64,000 nucleotides of DNA from Salinimicrobium tongyeongense (GTDB lineage: Bacteria > Bacteroidota > Bacteroidia > Flavobacteriales > Flavobacteriaceae), in assembly GCF_026109735.1 (NCBI RefSeq), contig NZ_CP069620.1, forward strand, positions 1,860,001-1,924,000. Direction: 5' to 3'. The notes below the pieces were generated by a model, which did not search any database, was not told the origin of the DNA, and saw only the letters and a program-made list of their open reading frames with translations. The position numbers were made by a program, and so were the translations under genes. Position 1 is the stretch's first letter, and each line of letters starts with the position of its first letter. Below, one piece after another: positions 29,816-38,271 of this stretch.

Positions 29816-30589
29816 ATGAAGAAGATTACAGCGATTATAATTTCACTTATTGCCCTCAATATGTCGGCTCAGTCTCACCAGGCTTTTGATGCCGGGGAGT
29901 GGTTCAGGTTTCGAATTCACTACGGTATGTTCAATGCAAGTTTTGCGACCCTCGAGGTAAAGGAGACCACACTTCGAAATAAGCCTGTGTACCATGTGGT
30001 GGGGAAGGGAAAATCTACAGGTTTACTGCATTTGTTCTTTAAAGTTGATGACAACTACGAGACATTTATGGACAAGAAGAGCGGCGAACCCCTCAGGTTT
30101 ATCCGGCAGATAGATGAAGGTGGCCACACCCGTGATCTGCTTATAGATTTTGATCACGACAGCAATACGGCTCACGTTTTTAACCGTAAATACAACACCA
30201 GGAATACGTATTCCATTCCCGAGAATGTACACGATATGCTTTCTTCTTTTTACTACCTGCGCAATAATCTGGACGTGAGTTCACTTGAGCATGGGGAAAT
30301 GTTTAGCATTAAAATGTTCATAGATGACGAGAACCACGATTTTAAGTTAAAATTCCTGGGGAGGGAGGTCGTGAAAACAAAAATGGGTAATATTGCGGCA
30401 TTAAAATTTCAGCCCTACGTGCTGGCTGGCCGGGTTTTTGAAAAGAAAGAAAGCCTTACAATTTGGGTTAGCGATGACAAAAACCGCATGCCCTTAAAGA
30501 TCAAAGCCGATCTTGCTGTAGGTTCCCTGAATGCTGATATTGATGCTTTTAAAGGATTGAAATATCCATTGAACATAATAATGAAGTAA
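29816..30589 (+). CDS. DUF3108 domain exported protein
   Basis: A 257-residue exported protein with a signal peptide (MKKITAIIISLIALNMSAQ). The body is beta-rich and fits DUF3108: GEWFRFRIHYGMFNASFATLEV, the VVGKGKSTGLLHLFFKVDDNYETFMD segment and the closing WVSDDKNRMPLKIKADLAVGSLNADI. An upstream TTG (29807) could add three residues, but the ATG at 29816 is preferred. Function unknown; likely periplasmic or outer-membrane associated. kynA starts 2 nt after its stop. Confidence 0.8.
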   Translation: MKKITAIIISLIALNMSAQSHQAFDAGEWFRFRIHYGMFNASFATLEVKETTLRNKPVYHVVGKGKSTGLLHLFFKVDDNYETFMDKKSGEPLRFIRQIDEGGHTRDLLIDFDHDSNTAHVFNRKYNTRNTYSIPENVHDMLSSFYYLRNNLDVSSLEHGEMFSIKMFIDDENHDFKLKFLGREVVKTKMGNIAALKFQPYVLAGRVFEKKESLTIWVSDDKNRMPLKIKADLAVGSLNADIDAFKGLKYPLNIIMK

Positions 30590-30591
30590 AT

Positions 30592-31548
30592 ATGAGTGGC
30601 ATACAGCCCGAGATAGCCGAAAAGCTAAGGCAGCTGGAGGAGAAATTCCGGAATTCCGGCCAGGATCTTGGTTCGTATCTCGACGGTCTGCTTTACGATA
30701 AATATCTTACTTATTGGGATTATATCGAGCTGGATACGCTCTTGAGCCTGCAAAAACCAAAGACCCATTTCCCCGATGAGGAAATTTTTATAGGCTATCA
30801 CCAAATTACCGAATTGTATTTTAAGCTGGTTCTCCACGAGATGAAACAGCTGGTTGAGGCCAGAGATCTCAAGGCCGATTTTTTTACTGAAAGGCTCAAC
30901 CGTATTGTAAGGTACTTCAAGATACAGACCCATTCTTTTGATGTGATGATCAAAGGGTTGGACAGGGAGCAATTTCTGAAGTTCAGGATGGCCTTGTTGC
31001 CCGCCAGCGGATTCCAGTCGGGCCAGTTCAGGATGATAGAGATTTACTCCACACCGCTCCACAACCTCGTGTTGCAGGAGAACCGGGAGGCTTATCGCGC
31101 TAACACCAACCTTCAGGAGGTATATCAGAATATCTACTGGAAGCGGGGAGGAATAAGTTCAGATACCGGCGAAAAAACCCTTACCCTCAGGCAGTTTGAA
31201 GAGAAATATGACGAGACTTTCTTAAGGCTTGCAAACAACCTTCAGGGTAAAACTCTTTTAGAGCTTTATCATAAACTTCCGCAGGAAGAAAAAGACAATA
31301 AAAATTTAATTTCGGCGTTGCGTAATCTGGATGTTGCAGTCAATGTAAACTGGCTCCTGGTGCATATTGGTGCAGCGCAACGTTACCTTGTAGTGAAGAA
31401 ACATGCCGTAAAAGCAACGGGAGGTACAAACTGGAAAGAGTTTTTGCCACCCAGTTTTCAAAGGATCTTCTTTTTTCCGGAACTTTGGAGTGAAGATGAG
31501 AAAAAAGAATGGGGTAGACAATGGGTAGAAGAAATGATAACACAATAA
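30592..31548 (+). CDS. kynA: Tryptophan 2,3-dioxygenase
   Basis: Heme enzyme opening the tryptophan indole ring to N-formylkynurenine. The 318 residues contain IGYHQITELYFKLVLHEMKQL, RLNRIVRYFKIQTHSFDVM and the signature SGFQSGQFRMIEI. All are diagnostic for the TDO family. It is the third aromatic amino-acid catabolism gene within about 4.5 kb, but no other kynurenine-pathway gene is in the window. Likely co-transcribed with the DUF3108 and M23 genes (2-bp and 4-bp gaps). Confidence 0.94.
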   Translation: MSGIQPEIAEKLRQLEEKFRNSGQDLGSYLDGLLYDKYLTYWDYIELDTLLSLQKPKTHFPDEEIFIGYHQITELYFKLVLHEMKQLVEARDLKADFFTERLNRIVRYFKIQTHSFDVMIKGLDREQFLKFRMALLPASGFQSGQFRMIEIYSTPLHNLVLQENREAYRANTNLQEVYQNIYWKRGGISSDTGEKTLTLRQFEEKYDETFLRLANNLQGKTLLELYHKLPQEEKDNKNLISALRNLDVAVNVNWLLVHIGAAQRYLVVKKHAVKATGGTNWKEFLPPSFQRIFFFPELWSEDEKKEWGRQWVEEMITQ

Positions 31549-31552
31549 AATA

Positions 31553-32797
31553 TTGAAAGTGAGAAGACTTGGTTACCTGCTAATGTTGATGATGGTTATG
31601 GTTGGCTGTAATAACCACAATGAAAAACCTGAAATAGCCGATAACACTGTTAAAGTAAAGGCACCGGCTTTGGTAAAGGAGTTTGGTTTTGTCTTAAATG
31701 ACTATGAAGTGGTGCGCGACACCATCAGGTCGGGCGATAGTTTTGGCCTTATCCTGGGTACACATGGCGTTGATCCAAACAAGATCTTTGAGATAGTGAA
31801 CAAAGTGCGTGACACTTTTAATCCGCGTAGAATTGTTCTTGGAAAGCCTTATGTGATCCTTAAAGACCGCGATTCGGCTGCAACCCCGCATGTTTTTATT
31901 TACGAGAATGACCTGGTAAATTACACCGTGGTAGACCTTAGGGACAGTGTTTCGGTGTATACTGCAAAAAAACCGGTGACTATTGCCAAAAGAACAGTTT
32001 CGGGAGTGATAAACTCCAGTTTGACCGAGGCAATTCAGGATGAAGGTTTGAGCTATCTTATAGCGCACGAGATGAGCAACATATACCAATGGAGTATAGA
32101 TTTTTTTAGGTTGCAAAAAGGAGACAGGTTTAAGCTGGTCTACAACGAGCGCTACATCAATGACAGTATTTATGCAGGAATTGAGAATATTGAAGCTTCG
32201 GTGTTTTACCATGGAGACAAGCCGTATTACGCGTTTAATTTCATGGTAGATTCTACTTCGGGGGAGCGCGATTATTACGATGAAAAAGCCCGGCCGCTAC
32301 AGAGTTTTTTCCTGAAGGCACCGCTTAATTTCACCCGAATTTCATCCCGTTTCAGCCCAAGAAGGTTCCACCCTGTACAGCAACGCTGGAAAGCCCATAA
32401 AGGCACAGATTATGCTGCACCTCACGGGACGCCCATCTGGAGTACGGCAAACGGCGTGGTGATAGCATCTTCTTATACTGCCGGCAACGGTAATTACGTT
32501 AAGATAAAACACAACGGCACCTATACCACCCAGTACCTGCACATGTCAAAACGTGCGGTAAAGCAGGGGCAGCGTGTAAAGCAGGGAGATATTATTGGCT
32601 ATGTAGGTAGTACAGGACTGGCCACCGGGCCGCATGTTTGCTATCGCTTCTGGAAGAATGGCGTGCAGGTAGATCCATTCCGTCAAAACCTTCCGGCAGC
32701 CGAGCCTATTGAAGATAAATACATCCCGTCTTACTTTGCGGCTATTGAGCCTTTGAAGACGGAGCTGGGAAAAATTGAATTTAAAGAACCTATTTAA
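31553..32797 (+). CDS. M23-family peptidase lipoprotein
   Basis: Predicted cell-wall endopeptidase lipoprotein, 414 aa; lipobox MVGC near residue 19. The C-terminal M23 (LytM) domain has the zinc motif HKGTDY (about 282-287) and the region normally HxH, which here reads GPHVCYRF, so the second His is replaced by Cys. I recall this variant as common in flavobacterial members, but activity should not be assumed. The N-terminal half resembles an OapA/LysM-like module. The start is TTG at 31553; a GTG two codons on is an alternative. No ATG fits before the lipobox helix. Confidence 0.85.
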   Translation: MKVRRLGYLLMLMMVMVGCNNHNEKPEIADNTVKVKAPALVKEFGFVLNDYEVVRDTIRSGDSFGLILGTHGVDPNKIFEIVNKVRDTFNPRRIVLGKPYVILKDRDSAATPHVFIYENDLVNYTVVDLRDSVSVYTAKKPVTIAKRTVSGVINSSLTEAIQDEGLSYLIAHEMSNIYQWSIDFFRLQKGDRFKLVYNERYINDSIYAGIENIEASVFYHGDKPYYAFNFMVDSTSGERDYYDEKARPLQSFFLKAPLNFTRISSRFSPRRFHPVQQRWKAHKGTDYAAPHGTPIWSTANGVVIASSYTAGNGNYVKIKHNGTYTTQYLHMSKRAVKQGQRVKQGDIIGYVGSTGLATGPHVCYRFWKNGVQVDPFRQNLPAAEPIEDKYIPSYFAAIEPLKTELGKIEFKEPI

Positions 32798-32798
32798 A

Positions 32799-34433
32799 AT
32801 GACTAAAACTAATCCAACCCATACCAAAGCCTGGGAAAAACTTCAGGCTCACTTTTCTGAAATAAAAGATTTTAACCTAAAGGAAGCTTTTCAAAAAAAT
32901 CCTAATCGGGCTGATGCCTTTACTCTTAAGTGGGAAGATTTTTATGTAGACTACAGCAAAAATTTAATTACTGAAGAAACTCGTGACCTCCTTACTGCTC
33001 TTGCTGAAGAAGCCGGATTAAAGGAGGCTATAAATGCCCTTTTTGAAGGGGAAGAAATCAACAGGACCGAGGGGCGTTCGGTTTTGCATACCGCTTTGAG
33101 GAGTAAGGCCGATGCCAGTATTAAAGTTGAAGGTGAGAACGTGATTCCTGAAGTTTTCGAAGTTAAAGAAAATATCAGGGAATTTTCTTATTCTGTGATT
33201 ACTGGTGCCAAAAAAGGCTTTACAGGTAAGGCTTTCACCGATGTGGTGAACATTGGGATTGGGGGGTCAGATCTCGGTCCGGTGATGGTTACCGAGGCCC
33301 TGGAGTACTACAAAAACCACCTGAAGGTACATTTTGTTTCAAACGTAGACGGAGACCACGTGCAGGAGGTGATTAAAGACCTCAATCCAGAGACTACTTT
33401 GTTCATTATCGTGTCCAAATCGTTCTCTACCCAGGAGACTTTGGCCAATTCCACTACGATACGAAAATGGTTCACCAAAAAAGCGCCGGCCGATGCTGTG
33501 GCTAAACATTTTGTGGCCGTTTCGAGCAATGTGAAGGCAGTAGAGGAATTTGGCATTGAAACCCAGAATATTTTCCCAATGTGGGATTGGGTTGGAGGCC
33601 GCTTTTCTCTCTGGAGTGCGGTAGGTCTTTCTATCAGCCTTTCCATAGGCTACGACAACTTTAACGCCCTGCTCGAAGGTGCCCGAAAAATGGATGAGCA
33701 TTTTAAAGAGACCGACTTTAAAGAAAATATTCCCGTTCAACTGGCACTTTTGACCCTTTGGTACAACAATTTCTTTAAAGCTGAAACCCAGGCCATCATC
33801 CCTTATACCCAGTACCTGCACCGTTTTCCTGCCTATTTGCAGCAGGCAATTATGGAAAGTAACGGGAAAGGTGTAGACCGCAACGGCAATGAAGTAAGCT
33901 ATCAAACCGGAAATATAGTTTGGGGGGAACCCGGAACAAATTCTCAACATGCTTTCTTCCAGCTAATCCACCAGGGAACAAAACTCATTCCTGCAGATTT
34001 TATCGGATTTAAAAAATCCCTGCACAACGAGCAGGAGCACCATAACAAGTTGATGGCCAATTTCTTTGCCCAGACAGAAGCCTTGTTGCAGGGAAAATCT
34101 TCAGATGAAGTTAGAAAAGAGCTGGAAGCTAAAAATACTTCCGAAGAAAAGATTGAAAAATTATTGCCATTCAAAGTATTTAAAGGGAATAATCCTACAA
34201 CCACTATTTTGATAGACAAGCTTTCTCCTGAAAGCCTTGGCAAGTTAATCGCTTTGTACGAACATCAGATTTTCGTGCAGGGTATCATCTGGAACATATA
34301 CAGTTATGATCAATGGGGGGTAGAATTGGGCAAGCAGCTTGCAACAACCATTCTCGACGAAATTGAGAAAAATGACGTGGGAACGCACGATTCTTCTACA
34401 GGAAATTTGTTAAAATTTTATCTGCAAGAGTAA
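32799..34433 (+). CDS. pgi: Glucose-6-phosphate isomerase
   Basis: Interconverts glucose-6-phosphate and fructose-6-phosphate. From MTKTNPTHTKAW the protein has 544 residues with VNIGIGGSDLGPVMVTEAL, VSKSFSTQETLAN, the GNIVWGEPGTNSQHAFFQL signature (catalytic Glu and neighbouring His) and the GVELGKQLA C-terminal motif. An earlier ATG (32775) would overlap the M23 gene and adds unrelated residues. The start is 1 nt after the M23 stop. Confidence 0.96.
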   Translation: MTKTNPTHTKAWEKLQAHFSEIKDFNLKEAFQKNPNRADAFTLKWEDFYVDYSKNLITEETRDLLTALAEEAGLKEAINALFEGEEINRTEGRSVLHTALRSKADASIKVEGENVIPEVFEVKENIREFSYSVITGAKKGFTGKAFTDVVNIGIGGSDLGPVMVTEALEYYKNHLKVHFVSNVDGDHVQEVIKDLNPETTLFIIVSKSFSTQETLANSTTIRKWFTKKAPADAVAKHFVAVSSNVKAVEEFGIETQNIFPMWDWVGGRFSLWSAVGLSISLSIGYDNFNALLEGARKMDEHFKETDFKENIPVQLALLTLWYNNFFKAETQAIIPYTQYLHRFPAYLQQAIMESNGKGVDRNGNEVSYQTGNIVWGEPGTNSQHAFFQLIHQGTKLIPADFIGFKKSLHNEQEHHNKLMANFFAQTEALLQGKSSDEVRKELEAKNTSEEKIEKLLPFKVFKGNNPTTTILIDKLSPESLGKLIALYEHQIFVQGIIWNIYSYDQWGVELGKQLATTILDEIEKNDVGTHDSSTGNLLKFYLQE

Positions 34434-34461
34434 CAGATAGTTAGCTTTTTATGTTATGTAC

Positions 34462-34496
34462 AAACAACCTCCTGATAAACAGGAGGTTGTTTTGTT
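34462..34496 (+). terminator. Intrinsic terminator after pgi
   Basis: Stem AAACAACCTCCTG with CAGGAGGTTGTTT across a 5-nt loop, then T-rich sequence. The following 34497-34618 leader of the TonB receptor contains the inverted repeat TTAAC-n5-GTTAA (34538-34552). Confidence 0.85.
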
Positions 34497-34618
34497 ATTA
34501 GGGCTGTTGAAAACCTTGTGTTTTTTGTGAAAAATTCTTAACCTTAAGTTAAAGGATATTTTTAAAGAAAGTTGTTCTTTTGCAGCAACTTTTTAAACAC
34601 AAACTAACAAATTACACA

Positions 34619-37126
34619 ATGAGAAAATTTTTAGCGTTAGCGTTATTTTTAACGTCAGCTACAATTTTTGCACAAGGAACAATTACCGGTACGGTAATCG
34701 ATTCTGACATGGATGCGCCGCTGCCGGGGGCAAATGTACTGGTAGTGGGCACCAACGCAGGTGGCATGACCGATTTTGGCGGTAAATTCAGTATTCAGAC
34801 CGATCGTTCTTCGGGAGTTGTAGAAATTACTTACGTAGGATTTGAAGCAATTCGCGTGCCATTTACAGTTCAAAATGGACAAACTGTTGATCTTGGTAGG
34901 ATTTTAATTTCTCCAGATGCAGATGCTTTGGAAGAAGTGATCATAACTTCTTATTCTATTGCGATTGACCGTAAAACGCCGGTGGCTGTTTCCACGATCA
35001 AAGCTGAAGCCATTGAGCAAAGACTGGGAAACCAGGAGTTTCCTGAAATTTTAAAATCCACTCCGGGTGTCTACGCAACAAAAGGTGGTGGTGGATTTGG
35101 TGATGCTGAAATCAGGCTTAGAGGTTTTGATTCTGAAAACATTGCCGTAATGATCAATGGTATCCCGGTGAACGACATGGAAAATGGTCGTGTTTACTGG
35201 AGTAACTGGGCTGGTCTTTCAGATGTTACAAGATTTATGCAGGTTCAGCGCGGGCTTGGTGCTTCAAAAGTTGCTGTGCCTTCTATTGGTGGAACAATTA
35301 ACATTGTTACCAAAACTACCGATGCAGAAGAAGGGGGTAGCGTTCTTTACTCTTTAGGAAATGACGGGTATAACAAAGTGGCTGCAACAGTTTCTACAGG
35401 AAAAATGGAGAACGGCTGGGCTGCAACTGTATCTGGTTCCAGAACTGAGGGAGATGGTTATGTTGATGGAACTCAATTCTCTGGGTTTTCATACTTCGTG
35501 AATGTGGCTAAAGAACTTGGTGAAGACCATGAGCTTTCTTTTACCGCCTTTGGGGCGCAACAGGAGCATGGGCAACGTCAAAATGCAGAGCAGTTAATTA
35601 CATATAGACAAAGTGAGAGTGGTACCCGTTTTAACAGAGACTGGGGTTATCGCGATGGCCAGGTGGTGAGTATTGAAGACAACTTCTTCCATAAACCACA
35701 AATATCCCTAAACCATTATTGGGATATTTCAGATGAAACACAACTATCTACAGTTGTTTATGCTTCCTTCGGTTCCGGTGGAGGTGGAGGTTTTGGAGGT
35801 GTCAATAAATTTGGCCTTGACTCCAAATACAGAGACGGCTTTCTTCAGCCTGTAAATCTTGATCTTATCGTAGAAGAGAATGTGGCTCTTGGAGCCTTAG
35901 GTTCAGAAACTTATTTAAGGGCTTCAAGAAACAACCATGAGTGGTACGGACTTTTATCTACAATTTCTTCCGAAGTAGTAGAAAACCTTGAATTGACCGG
36001 AGGTATAGATGTTAGATACTACGAAGGTGAGCACTATACTGAACTCACAGATCTATTAGGAGGCCAATATGTTTTTGATGATTCCAATGTAAACAATCCT
36101 TTAAATACTGCACAGGTTGGAGATAAGATTGATTACTATAATGACGGTCTTGTAGGATGGCTAGGTGCTTTTGCACAGGCAGAGTATTCAAAAGATGCAC
36201 TTTCTGCTTTTATTAATGTTGCCGCTTCAAACACTTCGTACAAAAGAATCGATTATTTTAGATATGAAGTAGGAAATCAGGAAACCGAATGGGTAGACTT
36301 CTTTGGATACAGTGCAAAAGGTGGTGCTAACTACAACCTTACTGATACTCATAATGTTTTTGCCAATATTGGCTATTTTGAAAAAGCGCCTTTTATGAAC
36401 GCTGTTTTCCTTAACAACACCAATGATATCAACGAAGATGCTGAAAATCAGAAAATCTTTAGTGCAGAGTTGGGATACGGTTACAGAAGCCGTAACTTTA
36501 GAGTAGACCTTAACGCATACTACACTAAGTGGGATGACAAGACTTTAACCGAGACTTTCCGTCAGGAAGATGGAACTTTTGGTTCTGCAAACATTCTTGG
36601 TCTTAATGCGCTTCACCAGGGTATCGAGTTAGAAGTTAACTACCGCCCATTTGAGAACCTTACTCTTAATGGTATGGCCTCTATTGGAGACTGGACCTGG
36701 GAAAATGACGTAACAGGAGTTGCTGTTATTGATGAAACCGGAGAATTTTTACGTGAAGTAAACCTTTACATAGGTGGTCTAAAGGTTGGTGGTTCTGCTC
36801 AAAACAGTTTTGCTGCCGGTGCCGATTTCGAACCAATGGAAGGTACTCATATTCGTTTAAACTGGAATTACTTTGACAGTCTGTATGCCGACTTTGATCC
36901 TGCAAGACGTGATGATCCAACCCTAGGACAGTCTTATGAAGTACCTGCTTACGGTTTGGTGGATTTTGGTTTAACCTACAATTTCGACTTTGGCGGATTT
37001 GATGCTACATTAATTGGAAATGTAAACAACGTATTGGATACAGAATATATTTCTGTTGCCAGAGACAGTGGTTTCTTCTATGGTTTTGGAAGAACCTTCA
37101 ACATCGGAACAAAGCTTAATTTCTAA
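34619..37126 (+). CDS. TonB-dependent receptor with carboxypeptidase-regulatory domain
   Basis: Outer-membrane transporter, 835 aa from MRKFLALALFL. Signal peptide about 1-19 (TIFAQ), a CarboxypepD_reg-like domain (about 20-100: GTITGTVIDSDMDAPLPGANV), the plug (about 115-235: STPGVYATKGGGGFGDAEIRLRGFD) and a beta-barrel ending KLNF. An earlier in-frame start (34580) would add 13 residues upstream of the signal peptide and is rejected. A repeat lipoprotein and a nuclease lipoprotein follow on the same strand, so it may import products of that nuclease. Codons are more AT-rich than in the flanking housekeeping genes. Confidence 0.9.
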   Translation: MRKFLALALFLTSATIFAQGTITGTVIDSDMDAPLPGANVLVVGTNAGGMTDFGGKFSIQTDRSSGVVEITYVGFEAIRVPFTVQNGQTVDLGRILISPDADALEEVIITSYSIAIDRKTPVAVSTIKAEAIEQRLGNQEFPEILKSTPGVYATKGGGGFGDAEIRLRGFDSENIAVMINGIPVNDMENGRVYWSNWAGLSDVTRFMQVQRGLGASKVAVPSIGGTINIVTKTTDAEEGGSVLYSLGNDGYNKVAATVSTGKMENGWAATVSGSRTEGDGYVDGTQFSGFSYFVNVAKELGEDHELSFTAFGAQQEHGQRQNAEQLITYRQSESGTRFNRDWGYRDGQVVSIEDNFFHKPQISLNHYWDISDETQLSTVVYASFGSGGGGGFGGVNKFGLDSKYRDGFLQPVNLDLIVEENVALGALGSETYLRASRNNHEWYGLLSTISSEVVENLELTGGIDVRYYEGEHYTELTDLLGGQYVFDDSNVNNPLNTAQVGDKIDYYNDGLVGWLGAFAQAEYSKDALSAFINVAASNTSYKRIDYFRYEVGNQETEWVDFFGYSAKGGANYNLTDTHNVFANIGYFEKAPFMNAVFLNNTNDINEDAENQKIFSAELGYGYRSRNFRVDLNAYYTKWDDKTLTETFRQEDGTFGSANILGLNALHQGIELEVNYRPFENLTLNGMASIGDWTWENDVTGVAVIDETGEFLREVNLYIGGLKVGGSAQNSFAAGADFEPMEGTHIRLNWNYFDSLYADFDPARRDDPTLGQSYEVPAYGLVDFGLTYNFDFGGFDATLIGNVNNVLDTEYISVARDSGFFYGFGRTFNIGTKLNF

Positions 37127-37137
37127 AAAAAGGAAAA

Positions 37138-38211
37138 ATGAAAAAATTAGTTTATTTATTAATGATGGTCATAGGTGCGACTTTTATAAGTTGTGACCCT
37201 ATGGATGACATTCATGCAGAGATCGATGAAATCATCGCGACCGATCCTTTGGTGGGTACTCTTGAGTACACACTTACAGAAGAGGATTACACTGCTATGG
37301 GCCTTGATAATGAGTATTTTGCGTCAATAGACAGCGCAAATGTTGAAATCCCTGCTTACCTTGATGAAACCTATCCACTATGGGGCAACCAGTCATTGGC
37401 TTCTATAACGGCTAATATTGCAAACCCGTTAATTGAGGTTAGTGAAGCCGTAGCATATACTGTTACTGAAGAAGATTATCTGGAGTTGAATTTCAAATAC
37501 AAAAATTTTGACAGCTCCGATGATATGGTGAGGTTCCTAAATTATAAATTTCCACAGGCAGAAGGTGGTGATGCCGTTGAGCTTACATATAAGTACTACT
37601 CTTCGGGAAATACCAGTGATGAAACAAAGCTTTATGTAAAAGCTGATAATACCTGGGTGGCACCTTACACTTTAACCGATGAGGATTATGACGAAATGGG
37701 ACAGGGCCGTTATAAAAACTTCTCTAACCGTGAAGATGCAGAAGAGATTATTCCTAACTTTTTAAGATTGAAATATCCTTATGCTCTTAAAGGAGACACT
37801 GAGACTATTCTTTATAATCTTCATATAGGTAATGGTAATACCATTGAAGTAATTCAGATCTTTAACTATAATGGTCAACAATGGAATACTACCACTGGTG
37901 TTGTAGAAATGGTATTGCAGTACGGCCACAATGGTACAGCATGGGAGCCAGACAATACTATTATCTATACCTTGACTCCTGCCGACTATGCACTTACAGG
38001 AAATGAACAATATGGTAACTTCAATTATTGGGATCAGGACGATTATGATGCTGCATTTGAAAATATTGTTACCATACTTGAAACCCGGTTCCCTGAAGCT
38101 GAAACAGGACAGAAGTTCCTCGTTTACTTTATAGGTTATGCAGGATCACCTGCTACTTATAGCGTTAACGTCATTGTAAATGAAGAAGGGGAATTCGTTC
38201 TCAACGAATAA
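37138..38211 (+). CDS. Lipoprotein with four YTLTEEDY-type repeats
   Basis: A 357-aa lipoprotein (lipobox FISC, Cys19) that I do not recognise. It holds four related segments, each beginning with a Y-T-(L/V)-T-x-x-D-Y motif at about residues 44, 107, 177 and 277. Each is followed by a Y-x-N-F stretch, a helix with a conserved (F/Y)P, and a beta-rich tail ending in W or G-x-F. Repeats 2 and 3 are complete (about 70 residues); 1 is divergent, 4 carries an insertion before it. It lies 11 bp after the TonB receptor and before the nuclease gene, suggesting a surface ligand-binding partner. This role is inferred. Confidence 0.75.
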   Translation: MKKLVYLLMMVIGATFISCDPMDDIHAEIDEIIATDPLVGTLEYTLTEEDYTAMGLDNEYFASIDSANVEIPAYLDETYPLWGNQSLASITANIANPLIEVSEAVAYTVTEEDYLELNFKYKNFDSSDDMVRFLNYKFPQAEGGDAVELTYKYYSSGNTSDETKLYVKADNTWVAPYTLTDEDYDEMGQGRYKNFSNREDAEEIIPNFLRLKYPYALKGDTETILYNLHIGNGNTIEVIQIFNYNGQQWNTTTGVVEMVLQYGHNGTAWEPDNTIIYTLTPADYALTGNEQYGNFNYWDQDDYDAAFENIVTILETRFPEAETGQKFLVYFIGYAGSPATYSVNVIVNEEGEFVLNE

Positions 38212-38224
38212 CAGCTAAACACTT

Positions 38225-38256
38225 AAAACCGTCACTTTTAGTGGCGGTTTTTTTTA
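38225..38256 (+). terminator. Intrinsic terminator after the repeat lipoprotein gene
   Basis: Stem AAAACCGTCAC with GTGGCGGTTTT (one G-T pair), 5-nt loop, T8 tail. It may only partly reduce read-through into the nuclease gene 15 bp on. Confidence 0.8.
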
Positions 38257-38271
38257 TCCATATTTACAAGA

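Noticed and set aside
33339-33950. 203-codon frame antisense to pgi
   Set aside because: Shadow of the strongly conserved pgi; composition is that of a reverse complement of a real gene.
34619-38211. SusC/SusD polysaccharide-utilisation locus
   Set aside because: The lipoprotein after the TonB receptor has none of the helical SusD features, and no glycoside hydrolase is nearby.
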